Shown here one piece after another: positions 54,014 to 63,273 of a stretch of 64,000 nt of DNA. Location of the stretch: assembly GCA_963822145.1 (NCBI GenBank), contig CAWGGG010000002.1:496001-560000 (forward strand), read 5' to 3'. Each line of letters opens with the position of its first letter. Position 1 is the first letter of the stretch. The position numbers and the translations under genes are program-made. The notes beneath the pieces are model-generated. The model did not search any database. It saw nothing but the letters and a program-made list of their open reading frames with translations, and was not told the DNA's origin. This DNA is from UBA5072 sp963822145 (lineage in GTDB: Bacteria > Bacteroidota > Bacteroidia > Bacteroidales > UBA10428).

Positions 54014-54826
54014 TCAGGCATATTTAAATTTAAAGAGTTTTTTATCGAGCAGTTTCAGCAGCTTATCCTGTAAAAAACCTATAAAAATGATAAGCAGTAA
54101 TATTGCATATAGCTGATCGACATGCGAACCTCGCGAAGTTGCCATGTAAATCATTGAGCCTAAGCCGCCCTGGGCATTCACCATTTCAGCAATGACGATG
54201 TAGGTCCAGCTCACGGCAACAAGGTTGATAACATCCATGGAAAACCGGCTTAGGACCGATGGAATATAAAAATGTTTCAGGGTCATCCATGGACTGGCAT
54301 TCAGTGTCCACATCGTTTGTTGCAGCGCTTTCAGATGATCGTCGGTTTCAATATCCTTTATCCTTTGTGCAATGGCCGGAAGCAGATACACGAAGATACC
54401 GAAAGCAAGAAATTCAACCTTAACTCCCAGTCCAAGACCAAACAATGCCATAAATATGCCGGTTGTTGCCGGAAGCGGAGTAAAACGGATAGCTTCAATC
54501 TGTTTGCTGACCAGATGTCTGAAAAAGGGGATCAGACCAATCAGGAAACCAAGTGGAATTGCCAGAGCCATGGCCTGTAAATAACCCCCGAGATTGATAA
54601 AAATAGAATACCCTGTATTGTACAACAGGTTTCGCTCGATAAAAAGAGTTTTGAAGCACTTTATCACATCAAAGGGTGATGGAAGAATGGTGGGTTTAAT
54701 CCAACCAACCGTTGGAATCAGCCACCAGAAGAAAATCAGTAAGATCCAACCCAGTATATTCACTGCCAATGCTGTTTTTCTATCAACATCACCGGCGAAC
54801 CTAAAAAGCTTTTTTATTAATTCCAT
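54014..54826 (-). CDS. ABC transporter permease
   Basis: Start at ATG 54826 (MELIKKLFRF, 270 aa), which has GGAG about 12 bp upstream; the frame's ATG at 54853 is less likely. About six transmembrane helices (LILLIFFWWLIP, NLGGYLQAMALAIPLGFLI and so on) and the EAA-like loop GLGSMIYMATSRGSHVDQ expected for binding the ATPase. It belongs to the BPD permease class used by nitrate/sulfonate/taurine importers. Its partner substrate-binding protein is the OmpA-fused product at 54903. Confidence 0.92.
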   Translation of the reverse strand: MELIKKLFRFAGDVDRKTALAVNILGWILLIFFWWLIPTVGWIKPTILPSPFDVIKCFKTLFIERNLLYNTGYSIFINLGGYLQAMALAIPLGFLIGLIPFFRHLVSKQIEAIRFTPLPATTGIFMALFGLGLGVKVEFLAFGIFVYLLPAIAQRIKDIETDDHLKALQQTMWTLNASPWMTLKHFYIPSVLSRFSMDVINLVAVSWTYIVIAEMVNAQGGLGSMIYMATSRGSHVDQLYAILLLIIFIGFLQDKLLKLLDKKLFKFKYA

Positions 54827-54902
54827 AATTTCAGATCTCCTTAATTTATACAAAAGGAGGATAATCTATATCCTCCTTTGGCATAAAGATTTTTTCAATA
54901 TC

Positions 54903-56456
54903 TTACTCTCCCAGCAGCTGAAACTCCGTCCGGCGATTTGCAGCCTTGCCGTCCTCCGAATTATTGTCTGCAACAGGTTTGTCGGGTCCGTTGCCAACAA
55001 TTACAAACCTGTTCGGATCAAAATTGTAGGTTTTCACCAAATAGTCGGCAACCGATTTGGCACGCTTGTAGGAAAGTTCCCTGTTCATTGCAGCACTGCC
55101 AACATTGTCGGTATTCCCTTCAATGCGGACTTTCATTCCGGCAAACTCAACAGATAACTGCCCCAGTTGGTTTTCGATTTTCTCCTTCATATCGGAAGTA
55201 AGTGCCCAGGAACCAGTTGCAAAGTTGATGATAATGGGTTTAATGGCGACTGCGGGTGCATTTACGTCTGCAGCAGTAGGTGATTCGAACTGAATCTGAC
55301 CTTCTGCCGCATGATCCTCACCCTGTAAATCAGTAATAGCCTGAATAATTCCCGGATAGGAGGCTTCCGCCCAGGGAACAATATTGGTTAAGTTATTACC
55401 GTAACCCGTTTTATAAACGCGGGCCATTTTTGTATAAAGCTGCTGTCCGGTGATGCCGGTATAATCGGTGCTTAATCCAAAAAAGTTGATATTGTCGCCG
55501 TAAGTAGCAAAATGGATTTTTTTCATTCCGTCAAGGATGATACTCACATCGTCGGGAACTTCAAAAGCAGTTTTATAGGTCTGAGCAGCTTCGGCCATTT
55601 TTGCCGGATCTTTCATTTCCGCATTGGCCACAAGCCATGCCCTGGAGAGTTTAACAAAAAGGTCCTTTTTCTCTTCCAGGACTTCTTTTCTGGCGATAAA
55701 TCCGTCCATTATTATGTTCGGAAGCAAACTGGTGCTTGTTAAGACTTTAGCATCTCTTGATTTCAGACATTCTTCATCGTCTGGTGACCAAACTACTGTT
55801 GCATCAGCATTTCCGGTAGTAAATGCGGTTTTTGCAGCAAAAGGATCACCCATAGGTAGGATCTGGACATCCTGTTCTGTAAGGCCCCCGGCTTCAAGCG
55901 TGGCATGAAGCAACGTGTTGCTGGGCCAGCCCAGGGCGCAGGCAATCTTTTTCCCCTTCAGGTCGGCGACCGTATTAATTGATTTATCCACAATAAAAAC
56001 ATCCGCTCCGCGTGAATCATCAATTTTCAAAAACTGAACGACCGACATTTTGGCAAGGTCGCTGCTGCGATCCATTCCGATAGGCGAAATATCGGTAGTA
56101 GTAAAAATAAAATCAAGATCTCCGTTCTTCAATGCATCATTGAGCTTTTGCATATCATCCATCCTGACAGCTTCGAAAGTGATGCCAAACTCCTTGTACA
56201 TCCTGGAGTTTTTATTGGGGGCAGCCCCTCCATTCATATTGATGCCCGGGGCAAAGCCGACAAAGTTGTTAAATCCGGCACGCAGATCGGCTTTATTACC
56301 CTTGGAAGCCTTATTCATATAAGGATAGCCAAAATATACGCCGGCACCTACTGCGCCAATAATAAGGATGAGCACCAAGAGTTGAAAACCCAAAGTCCAT
56401 TTTTTAGGGAATCCTGGAATTGATCTTCCTGGTTGGTTTTGATATTCAGTTGCCAT
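54903..56456 (-). CDS. Membrane-tethered substrate-binding protein fused to OmpA domain
   Basis: 517 aa in three parts: an N-terminal transmembrane anchor at ~23-45 (LGFQLLVLILIIGAVGAGVY), a periplasmic-binding-protein-like domain of the SsuA/NMT1 class at ~60-380 (DFIFTTTDISPIGM, FIVDKSINTVADLKGKKIA, ADATVVWSPDD), and an OmpA-type peptidoglycan-binding domain at ~400-517 (INFATGSWALT, GNTDNVGSAAMNRELSYKRA, NRRTEFQL). The anchor replaces a cleavable signal or lipobox. The OmpA domain could hold the solute receptor against the cell wall, beside the permease. The fusion is unusual for ABC importers. Confidence 0.9.
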   Translation of the reverse strand: MATEYQNQPGRSIPGFPKKWTLGFQLLVLILIIGAVGAGVYFGYPYMNKASKGNKADLRAGFNNFVGFAPGINMNGGAAPNKNSRMYKEFGITFEAVRMDDMQKLNDALKNGDLDFIFTTTDISPIGMDRSSDLAKMSVVQFLKIDDSRGADVFIVDKSINTVADLKGKKIACALGWPSNTLLHATLEAGGLTEQDVQILPMGDPFAAKTAFTTGNADATVVWSPDDEECLKSRDAKVLTSTSLLPNIIMDGFIARKEVLEEKKDLFVKLSRAWLVANAEMKDPAKMAEAAQTYKTAFEVPDDVSIILDGMKKIHFATYGDNINFFGLSTDYTGITGQQLYTKMARVYKTGYGNNLTNIVPWAEASYPGIIQAITDLQGEDHAAEGQIQFESPTAADVNAPAVAIKPIIINFATGSWALTSDMKEKIENQLGQLSVEFAGMKVRIEGNTDNVGSAAMNRELSYKRAKSVADYLVKTYNFDPNRFVIVGNGPDKPVADNNSEDGKAANRRTEFQLLGE

Positions 56457-56496
56457 TTTTTTTGTAATTGTTTATTGGATAATTGAAATGTTACAT

Positions 56497-57618
56497 CTAA
56501 AAAATATCGCCAAGCGGGCCAGCTGCATTTTTTTCTTCACGGGTCAGTTTGTGGTTAGGATTAGAGATTTTTGAAGGATTAGGAACGTCTATCTGTCCGG
56601 CATCCAGCTTGTTACCAATAGCAAGCAGCTTCTCATAGGCCTCATCGCTGTCGAAATCAAAGGCAGTAGTATTTCTTTCTAAGTCTTCAAGGTTCTGTGC
56701 TGTAATGGCAAGGTCTTCCGAAATTCGACCGGCAACAAATTCCAGGGCATACTCAAGCTTCCAGTTCTGCCCGCCGGGACCCAGAATTTCCTTCAGGATC
56801 GCTGTTGCACCCCGGGATGCTGCTGCCATTTCCCAATCTTTTTTCATAATACCGATACTTTCCTCAAAATCCTTGATCTTATTTTCGAGAAGCGTTGCCC
56901 CTATGGCTAATTTACGGTCGAGGTTGGCAAAAATGTTTGAACGTGCCGCATATTTGGTTGTCCATTCAATATTTTTTTCTAAGACGGTATTTGTTCTGGT
57001 ACCCGCAGATGTGGCATTGATAAACTGTTGCTGCAGGTCTACATAGTCATCGGTTTCTTTTACTCCTGCGCCTTTATCGGCAATCATTTTGTCCATTAGC
57101 TCTTTTATTTCACCGGCCTTTTTGGTTTGCCGCTGAACTTCGCTTTTCGAGTTTTCAGCAACTTTTTGAGTTTCACGTGACATTTGCTCGAAATCGGTGC
57201 GCAGCTGTTTTATTTTCGATTTGTGCTTTAAAAACAAATCGTGTGTCTCCCACATTTTTTGTTTTTGCTCATCCAGTTCATCGAAAGGGTTCCAGCGGAT
57301 GATAGCTTTGTGAAACCAGCGGACAATTCTTCGGAAAAGCTTGAAAATAGCAGGTAATAGTAATATTACGAGAACAACTGCCAGAATGGAGGCAATAACA
57401 GCAAAAACCTGACTTAAAGCACTAAAAACAGCCGGAATTATCCACCTGAATGTTCCGTATCCGATAATACCGATTAGTATCAAACCAATAAAGGCACCGA
57501 TTGGCTTTTCACCTTTCCGCCATTTTGCCAGAGACTCTTTTCCTTTTTCAACCAGTTTGGCATCATCGAAATACTTCATGATCGGCAGCTGGGTAATTGA
57601 TTTTGTTTCCGTTTCCAT
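56497..57618 (-). CDS. Membrane-anchored coiled-coil protein in the OmpA-ABC operon
   Basis: 373 aa. Two closely spaced hydrophobic segments at ~41-62 (PIGAFIGLILIGIIGYGTF) and ~68-92 (VFAVIASILAVVLVILLLPA) are followed by a long helical, coiled-coil region (~115-320) with strong charged heptads (KHKSKIKQLRTDFEQMSRE). The tail has a helical EDLERNTTAFDFDSDEAY part. No known family is recognised; overall plan resembles PspA-like or TelA-neighbour membrane-associated helical proteins. The gene is 40 bp upstream of the OmpA-fused receptor on the same strand, and 19 bp downstream of the other coiled-coil gene. Confidence 0.75.
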   Translation of the reverse strand: METETKSITQLPIMKYFDDAKLVEKGKESLAKWRKGEKPIGAFIGLILIGIIGYGTFRWIIPAVFSALSQVFAVIASILAVVLVILLLPAIFKLFRRIVRWFHKAIIRWNPFDELDEQKQKMWETHDLFLKHKSKIKQLRTDFEQMSRETQKVAENSKSEVQRQTKKAGEIKELMDKMIADKGAGVKETDDYVDLQQQFINATSAGTRTNTVLEKNIEWTTKYAARSNIFANLDRKLAIGATLLENKIKDFEESIGIMKKDWEMAAASRGATAILKEILGPGGQNWKLEYALEFVAGRISEDLAITAQNLEDLERNTTAFDFDSDEAYEKLLAIGNKLDAGQIDVPNPSKISNPNHKLTREEKNAAGPLGDIF

Positions 57619-57637
57619 AGCATCTGTTTTTGGTTTT

Positions 57638-58342
57638 TTAAGAAAGATTGGATTTTATTCCAGCTTCAATGTCTACAATACTAACAAGAACCTGTTCTTT
57701 AGCATTACGAATGGCGCTGATTTTCCTGTCAATGTCAGCAAACTGATTCTCATATTTCTGATCGATAGCTGAAAGTTGGTTGCTCAAATCTACATCCTGA
57801 TTCTGAAGTTCCTGAATTTGCCTGCTCAGCTGTTGTATTTTTGTCCTTGTGCTCTTCAGACTATTGTCAAGGTTGTTTCTTTCAGTATCCTTTTCAGCCT
57901 GTAATCCCTGCTTTTTAGCCGCCCCTTTGTTTATTTCAGTGTCAGCGGTCCGCTGTACCAGATCTTTATAAAACATAGCGCTATCAAGTAACCTTGAAGG
58001 AGTCAGCGATTTATCTATTTTTTGTGCAATTCTGAAGACTGTTTTATAAACTTCCGGAGTTGGATTTTGTTTTTCTTCAAAAAGTGATTCGGTGAATTCA
58101 AGAAAATCAAAACCGGTCTGGTTATTCTGATTGATTAAGTTCTGAAGACGCTGAACGAAATCCTCCACAAGTGGCAGATCCTGAGCGCTATCAGGTAAAT
58201 TTGGGATTGAATTTACAGCAAAGTTATGTGGAGTATTTTTACTTGCCGGGTCCTCTTTCTGAATTTGCTTTTCCTGTGCGCCAGTTTCTGAATCCCTTAT
58301 AAAAAGGCGTCTGAAACTAAACCCTTTATCTTTTTCTGACAT
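57638..58342 (-). CDS. Coiled-coil cytoplasmic protein, first gene of the OmpA-ABC operon
   Basis: 234 aa with no signal peptide or transmembrane helix. N-terminal low-complexity linker, a helical domain at ~55-125 (EDFVQRLQNLINQNNQTGFD, TPEVYKTVFRIAQKIDKS) and a long C-terminal coiled coil (~130-225: IQQLSRQIQELQNQDVDLSN). Family not recognised. As the promoter-proximal gene ahead of the membrane coiled-coil, the OmpA-fused receptor, permease and ATPase, it is a probable cytoplasmic partner of the system. Confidence 0.75.
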   Translation of the reverse strand: MSEKDKGFSFRRLFIRDSETGAQEKQIQKEDPASKNTPHNFAVNSIPNLPDSAQDLPLVEDFVQRLQNLINQNNQTGFDFLEFTESLFEEKQNPTPEVYKTVFRIAQKIDKSLTPSRLLDSAMFYKDLVQRTADTEINKGAAKKQGLQAEKDTERNNLDNSLKSTRTKIQQLSRQIQELQNQDVDLSNQLSAIDQKYENQFADIDRKISAIRNAKEQVLVSIVDIEAGIKSNLS

Positions 58343-58471
58343 TGCACTTGATTTATTTCGGATGTGTAAATCTTTTAAAAGTAGTATTACAAATTTAAAG
58401 GATTTTTGACAAGTTGTTTTTCAAATCCCGAATAATATAAGTTGACGGCTGAAATAACTTTAAGGGGTGCG

Positions 58472-60625
58472 TCACACTTTCTTCAACGCCTCCAGTATAC
58501 GCGCCGGCGTCATTGGCAATTGAAACAACCGGGCACCTGTAGCGTCAAATACGGCGTTCGCCAGCACGCCCCCCACACCAATGATCGCCGGTTCCCCGCC
58601 TCCCTGGGCGGGTTGGTCGGGACGGTGGAGGATGACGGTTTCAATTTTCGGCACCCACGAAAAACGTGGCAGGGCGTATGAATCAAAATTGCGGTTATGG
58701 ATCTTCCCTCCCGTAAACTGTATTTCTTCGGTGAGGGAGTATCCCAATCCCATGGTCAGGCAGCCCTCCATCTGAATGGTGGCTCCTTCGGGATTGATAC
58801 ACAGACCCATATCCTGGGCACAGGCCACACGCACCACCTGCACGTGCCCGTTGGTCCTATCCACTTTCACTTCTGCCATGAGCGCCACCCAGGTGCCTGC
58901 ATCTGTTCCGCAGGCAATCCCGAATCCCCTTCCGCTGGGTCCTTTGACGGGTGTCCAGCCGAATTTCTCAGCTACTGCTTTAAGCACCGCGATCATCCGC
59001 TCATCCTTGAGGTTTTTCAGTCTGAATTCAAGGGGGTCCATGCCTGCCTTTACAGCCAGGAGATCTATCTGCGACTCCCTGGCAAAGGTATTGGTGTTGT
59101 TGCTCGGGGCACGCCAGGGGCCGGTTGCAAAAGGATGAACATCCGGAGCGGTCCACCCCCTGCCATAGCTCGTGGTAAGGGAGTGGGGCACATCGTAAAT
59201 AGTATCGGAGCCTCTTTCACCTGCAAAATACACCCGGTAATCCCACAGGGTGATCTTGCCGGCACTGTCGATTCCAGAGGTGACCTTCACCACAGCTGCA
59301 GGTCTGAAGCTGTCATAGAAGAATTCCTCCTGCCGTGTCCAGGCGACCATCACCGGTTTGCCTGTAAATTTCGACAGGCGGGCGGCTTCAACCATCTGTG
59401 GATTTACACTCTTTCCGCCAAATCCTCCGCCTACATACGGGGTAATCACCCGGACTTTTTCAAGGGGCATTTTCAGCGCATTGGCAACAGCTTCCTGGGC
59501 CGGGAAAGGTGTTTGGGTAGAAGCCCTCAGGATCATCCGGTCGCCTTCCATGTAGGCAAGGGCCGTATGTGGTTCCATGGGAGCATGTGCTACATAGCTG
59601 TTATGGAATTCACTTTCCACAATGGTTTTTGAGAGGGATCTTCCGGTGTCGGTGTCACCTGATGCTGCTGCTACATTAGGCTCAGGTGCCGATTTCAGCA
59701 AATAGGCGAAAACACTTTTATCATCTACTTCCTTTTCGGCATACGTATATTCTCCCTTAACCTTTACCAGTGCTTCGGCTGCTTTGTCGGGCTTCTCATG
59801 CAGCACGGCCACCAGATTACCATCACGCACCACCGTTATGCCTTCCATTTTTTCGGCTTCCGAGGTATCGGCTGAAACCAGACTGGCGCCGTGTGATGGC
59901 GGTCGCAAGATTCTGGCATACAGCATACCCGGCAACCGGAAATCGCCTGCATATTTTGCCTGGCCGGTTACCTTAAGCAAGGCATCCTGTCTCGGGTAGG
60001 ACTTGCCCATGATCTTGAAGTCACGGAAATCCTTTACAGGAGGTTTTTTCTCCATGTACCTTTCAATCTTATTACCCCTGGCCAGTTCCGCATAGCTCAC
60101 CTGCCTTTTTTCGTCGCGGATATCGGTGATCACACCATCAGTCACTGCCAGCTGCGTTACCGGAACGCCCAGCTTTTCAGATCCCAGTTGCAAAAGAACA
60201 GCCTTTGCCTCGGCTGCTGCTGCACGGAATGGCGGGCCAAAAACACGGGTTGTAAGGGAACCGAAGGTACCCATATCCCAGGGGCATAGATCTGTATCAC
60301 CCATTACCATTTTTACTTTTTCGTAGGCTACGTCCAGCTCATCGGCCAGCATCTGGCACAGAGAAGTGACGGGTCCCTGACCCATCTCGATCTTTCCGGT
60401 GAAGCCGCTTACAGAGCCATCTTCCCCGATCCGCAGAAAAGCATTGAAGTCGGTAGGCAGTGCACGGCGGCCCGAAGGCTGGAGCGCAAGCAATTCGGCA
60501 GGGTCCCAGGTACTGAAGAAAACAAAGATGCCCCCTCCGAAAAGTTTAAAAAAACTTCGGCGGGACAAACCAGGCCGGAACTGCGAAAATACATTCGGTG
60601 TACTTGACTGAACTTTTGTTTTCAT
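58472..60625 (-). CDS. Molybdenum hydroxylase large subunit, Tat-exported (second pair)
   Basis: 717 aa. Tat signal in the first ~45 residues (LSRRSFFKLFGGGIFVFFST). Molybdopterin-binding xanthine-oxidase-family large subunit: EMGQGPVTSLCQMLADEL, YVGGGFGGKSVNPQMVEA, TGPWRAPSNNTNTFARESQI, and a terminal GGGEPAIIGVGGVLANAVF with the conserved Glu. It pairs with the small iron-sulfur subunit 2 bp upstream. It resembles the IorB/aldehyde-oxidoreductase branch that acts in the periplasm. The substrate is not known. 58343-58471 holds a partial repeat end (TAAGTTGACGGCT near 58439). Confidence 0.9.
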   Translation of the reverse strand: MKTKVQSSTPNVFSQFRPGLSRRSFFKLFGGGIFVFFSTWDPAELLALQPSGRRALPTDFNAFLRIGEDGSVSGFTGKIEMGQGPVTSLCQMLADELDVAYEKVKMVMGDTDLCPWDMGTFGSLTTRVFGPPFRAAAAEAKAVLLQLGSEKLGVPVTQLAVTDGVITDIRDEKRQVSYAELARGNKIERYMEKKPPVKDFRDFKIMGKSYPRQDALLKVTGQAKYAGDFRLPGMLYARILRPPSHGASLVSADTSEAEKMEGITVVRDGNLVAVLHEKPDKAAEALVKVKGEYTYAEKEVDDKSVFAYLLKSAPEPNVAAASGDTDTGRSLSKTIVESEFHNSYVAHAPMEPHTALAYMEGDRMILRASTQTPFPAQEAVANALKMPLEKVRVITPYVGGGFGGKSVNPQMVEAARLSKFTGKPVMVAWTRQEEFFYDSFRPAAVVKVTSGIDSAGKITLWDYRVYFAGERGSDTIYDVPHSLTTSYGRGWTAPDVHPFATGPWRAPSNNTNTFARESQIDLLAVKAGMDPLEFRLKNLKDERMIAVLKAVAEKFGWTPVKGPSGRGFGIACGTDAGTWVALMAEVKVDRTNGHVQVVRVACAQDMGLCINPEGATIQMEGCLTMGLGYSLTEEIQFTGGKIHNRNFDSYALPRFSWVPKIETVILHRPDQPAQGGGEPAIIGVGGVLANAVFDATGARLFQLPMTPARILEALKKV

Positions 60626-60627
60626 GG

Positions 60628-61104
60628 CTACTTCCCTCCTTTCATTGCAATGGCGGCAGATTCAATGGCGGCGATGATCCTCACATGCGCGCCGCACCGG
60701 CACAGGTTGTTATCCATGCCCTGCATGATCTCCTCCCTCGAGGGATCGGGATTTTTCAATAAAAGGCCATAGGCATTCATGATCATACCCGGGGTGCAGT
60801 AACCACATTGCAGGGCATCGTGTTTCATAAAGGCATCCTGCAAAGGATGGATAAGGCCATCATGAGCGAGTCCTTCGATGGTGATCACTTTTTTACCCGC
60901 CACATCTCCCACCGGCAGTGAGCAAGACCGTACAGGTTCATTATTGATAATTACGGTGCAGGCTCCGCAAAAACCCAACCCGCAGCCATATTTTGTACCG
61001 GTCAGGCCAAACTGGTCGCGCAGCACCCACAGCAACGTCAGGGTGGGGTCAAGGGCGGCCTCCACATTCTTTCCGTTAAGCTCAAAACGAATAGTTTCTT
61101 CCAT
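60628..61104 (-). CDS. (2Fe-2S) small subunit of molybdenum hydroxylase (second pair)
   Basis: 158 aa. Plant-type [2Fe-2S] motif CGLGFCGACTV in the N-terminal half and second cluster motif CGYCTPGMIM ... NNLCRCGAHVRI in the C-terminal half, as in xanthine-oxidase-family small subunits. Lacks its own signal and probably hitch-hikes through Tat with the large subunit. Its upstream neighbour is the first large subunit, 16 bp apart, and its downstream partner starts 2 bp after its stop. Confidence 0.93.
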   Translation of the reverse strand: MEETIRFELNGKNVEAALDPTLTLLWVLRDQFGLTGTKYGCGLGFCGACTVIINNEPVRSCSLPVGDVAGKKVITIEGLAHDGLIHPLQDAFMKHDALQCGYCTPGMIMNAYGLLLKNPDPSREEIMQGMDNNLCRCGAHVRIIAAIESAAIAMKGGK

Positions 61105-61120
61105 GGCTTCAAACAGGATA

Positions 61121-63271
61121 TTAAACTTTCTTTAGCGCTTCCAGCACACGCGCCGGTGTCATTGGCAATTGATACAGCCTGGCACCTGTGGCATCGAAAA
61201 TAGCATTGGCGATGAGTCCCGGCATGAGGACGATCGCAGGTTCTCCTCCGCCTTTGGGCGGTTCGTTTTGTCTGTCGAGTATGACCGAGTCGATCTTCGG
61301 CACCCAGGAGAACCGGGGGATCTCATAGGTGTCAAGGTTCCGGGTATTTACCTTTCCTCCGGCAAACTGCACTTCCTCGGTAAGCGTATAGCCCAGGCCC
61401 ATGATGACGCAACCTTCGAGCTGTATTTTCGTACCCTGCGGATTGATGCACAAGCCCATGTCCTGGGCACAGGTGACCCGCACTACCTGTACATGCCCGG
61501 TGTCCCTGTTCACCTTTACCTCTGCCATGGCTGCTACCCAGGTGCCGGCATCATAGCTGCACGCAATGCCGTAACCTCTTCCACTGGGTCCTTTGGCAGG
61601 GGTCCATCCGAATTTGTCCGCCGCAGCTTTCAAAACAGCGATAAGCTTCTCGTTCTTCAGGTTTTTCAAACGGAATTCCAGCGGATCAATACCTGCGGCG
61701 GCGGCCATAATTTCAACCTGGCCCTCCCTGGCCATGGTATTATTCCCATTGGCCGGTGCACGCCACGCCCCGGTACCAAAAGGATGCACTTTCGGTGCGG
61801 CATCATCTTCATCATAGGCTGTAGTGCGCCGGTGAGGAACATCATAGAAGGTGTCGGAACCCCGGCTGCCGGCAAAGTACACCTGGTAATCCCACATCGT
61901 GATCTTACCATTGGCATCCATACCCGAATCAACTTTTATCACACAGGCAGGCCTGAAAAAGTCATAAAAGAACTCCTCCTGCCTTGTCGATATCAGCATT
62001 ACCGGTTTACCGGCCAGTTTGGCCAAACGGGCAGCTTCAACGATTTGCAGGTTTGTGATTTTACCTCCGAAACCGCCCCCCACAAAGGGCATAATGACAC
62101 GAACTTTTTCACTGGGGATTTTTAATGCTGCTGCAACTTCCTCCTTTGCAGGAAAAGGTGTTTGAACGGATGCCCTGATAATCATCCGGTCGCCCTCCAT
62201 GAAGGCAAGTGCCGAATGTGTTTCTATTGGAGAATGAGCTACATAGGGACCACGGTACTGACTGGAGATCAAGGTTTTTGCAAGGGAACGGCCAGTTTCG
62301 AGATCACCCGCTTTGTCAATCACATTTCCTTTTGCCCCGGTATTCAACAGGTAGTCATAAACTGTCCTGTCATCCACCGGGAACTCTTCACCGCTGTATT
62401 CACCCTTTACTTTAACAATGGCTTCGTCCGCCTTATCACGCAGCTCATGCAAAACAGCTACAAGGTCGCCGTCGCGCACCACTTTTATACCGGGTAATTT
62501 TTCGGCTTCTGTGGTATCGGCAGTTATCAGTTTCGAAGCATGAGAAGGTGGTCTCAGGATCCTGGCGTAAAGCATTCCCTCCGGGTGAAAATCACCTGTA
62601 TATTTGGCCTGACCGGTGACCTTGGCCCGGGCGTCAACCCGTAGGTGTGGCTTTCCGATAATCCTGAAGTCTGCAGGTCCTTTCACCGGTGGCTTTTTAT
62701 CCATGAATCTCTCAATTTTCCTGCCCTGAGCAAGTTGACCGTATGTAACCTGGTTGCTCCTGTTATTCTTGTCGAAGATCACACCTTCTTTCACTTCGAG
62801 CTGCGAGACCTGTACCTTCAGTTTTTCAGCACCGAGTTGCAACAGGACAGCACGAGCTTCGGCTGCTGCAGCGCGCATAGTCTCGCCGAATATCTGTGTG
62901 GAAAGTGAGCCCCAGGTGCCGTCATCCCAGGGGCAGAGATCGGTATCAGCCATTACCAGGTTGACCTTGTCGAAGGCTACATCGAGTTCATCGGCAAGTT
63001 CCTGGACCAGTGAGGTGACAGGACCCTGTCCCATTTCGATTTTACCGGTAAATCCATTTACGATGCCGTTTTCATCGATCCTCAGGTAACCATTGAAATC
63101 AGGCTTTTTCTCCTGCAATTTCCGGCCGGAGGAAGCCATCAGTTCCGCCGGATCCCAGGTGCTGAAAAAAACAAAGATCCCGCCGCCCATCAGTTTGAAG
63201 AAACTTCTTCTTTTTATACCGGGATGTGCAGATCTGCCGTCCGCTTTCCGGTTTGTGGTTTCCTTTTTCAT
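61121..63271 (-). CDS. Molybdenum hydroxylase large subunit, Tat-exported (first pair)
   Basis: 716 aa, a paralogue of the product at 58472. Tat signal (KRRSFFKLMGGGIFVFFSTW), EMGQGPVTSLVQELADELDV, FVGGGFGGKITNLQIVEAAR and GGGEPAIVLMPGLIANAIFD. The first and second large subunits share the same order and length, but differ in the loop EGMLYARIL and the C-terminal gate region, so substrates may differ. Tandem duplication of the small/large pair is evident. Confidence 0.9.
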   Translation of the reverse strand: MKKETTNRKADGRSAHPGIKRRSFFKLMGGGIFVFFSTWDPAELMASSGRKLQEKKPDFNGYLRIDENGIVNGFTGKIEMGQGPVTSLVQELADELDVAFDKVNLVMADTDLCPWDDGTWGSLSTQIFGETMRAAAAEARAVLLQLGAEKLKVQVSQLEVKEGVIFDKNNRSNQVTYGQLAQGRKIERFMDKKPPVKGPADFRIIGKPHLRVDARAKVTGQAKYTGDFHPEGMLYARILRPPSHASKLITADTTEAEKLPGIKVVRDGDLVAVLHELRDKADEAIVKVKGEYSGEEFPVDDRTVYDYLLNTGAKGNVIDKAGDLETGRSLAKTLISSQYRGPYVAHSPIETHSALAFMEGDRMIIRASVQTPFPAKEEVAAALKIPSEKVRVIMPFVGGGFGGKITNLQIVEAARLAKLAGKPVMLISTRQEEFFYDFFRPACVIKVDSGMDANGKITMWDYQVYFAGSRGSDTFYDVPHRRTTAYDEDDAAPKVHPFGTGAWRAPANGNNTMAREGQVEIMAAAAGIDPLEFRLKNLKNEKLIAVLKAAADKFGWTPAKGPSGRGYGIACSYDAGTWVAAMAEVKVNRDTGHVQVVRVTCAQDMGLCINPQGTKIQLEGCVIMGLGYTLTEEVQFAGGKVNTRNLDTYEIPRFSWVPKIDSVILDRQNEPPKGGGEPAIVLMPGLIANAIFDATGARLYQLPMTPARVLEALKKV

Positions 63272-63273
63272 GG

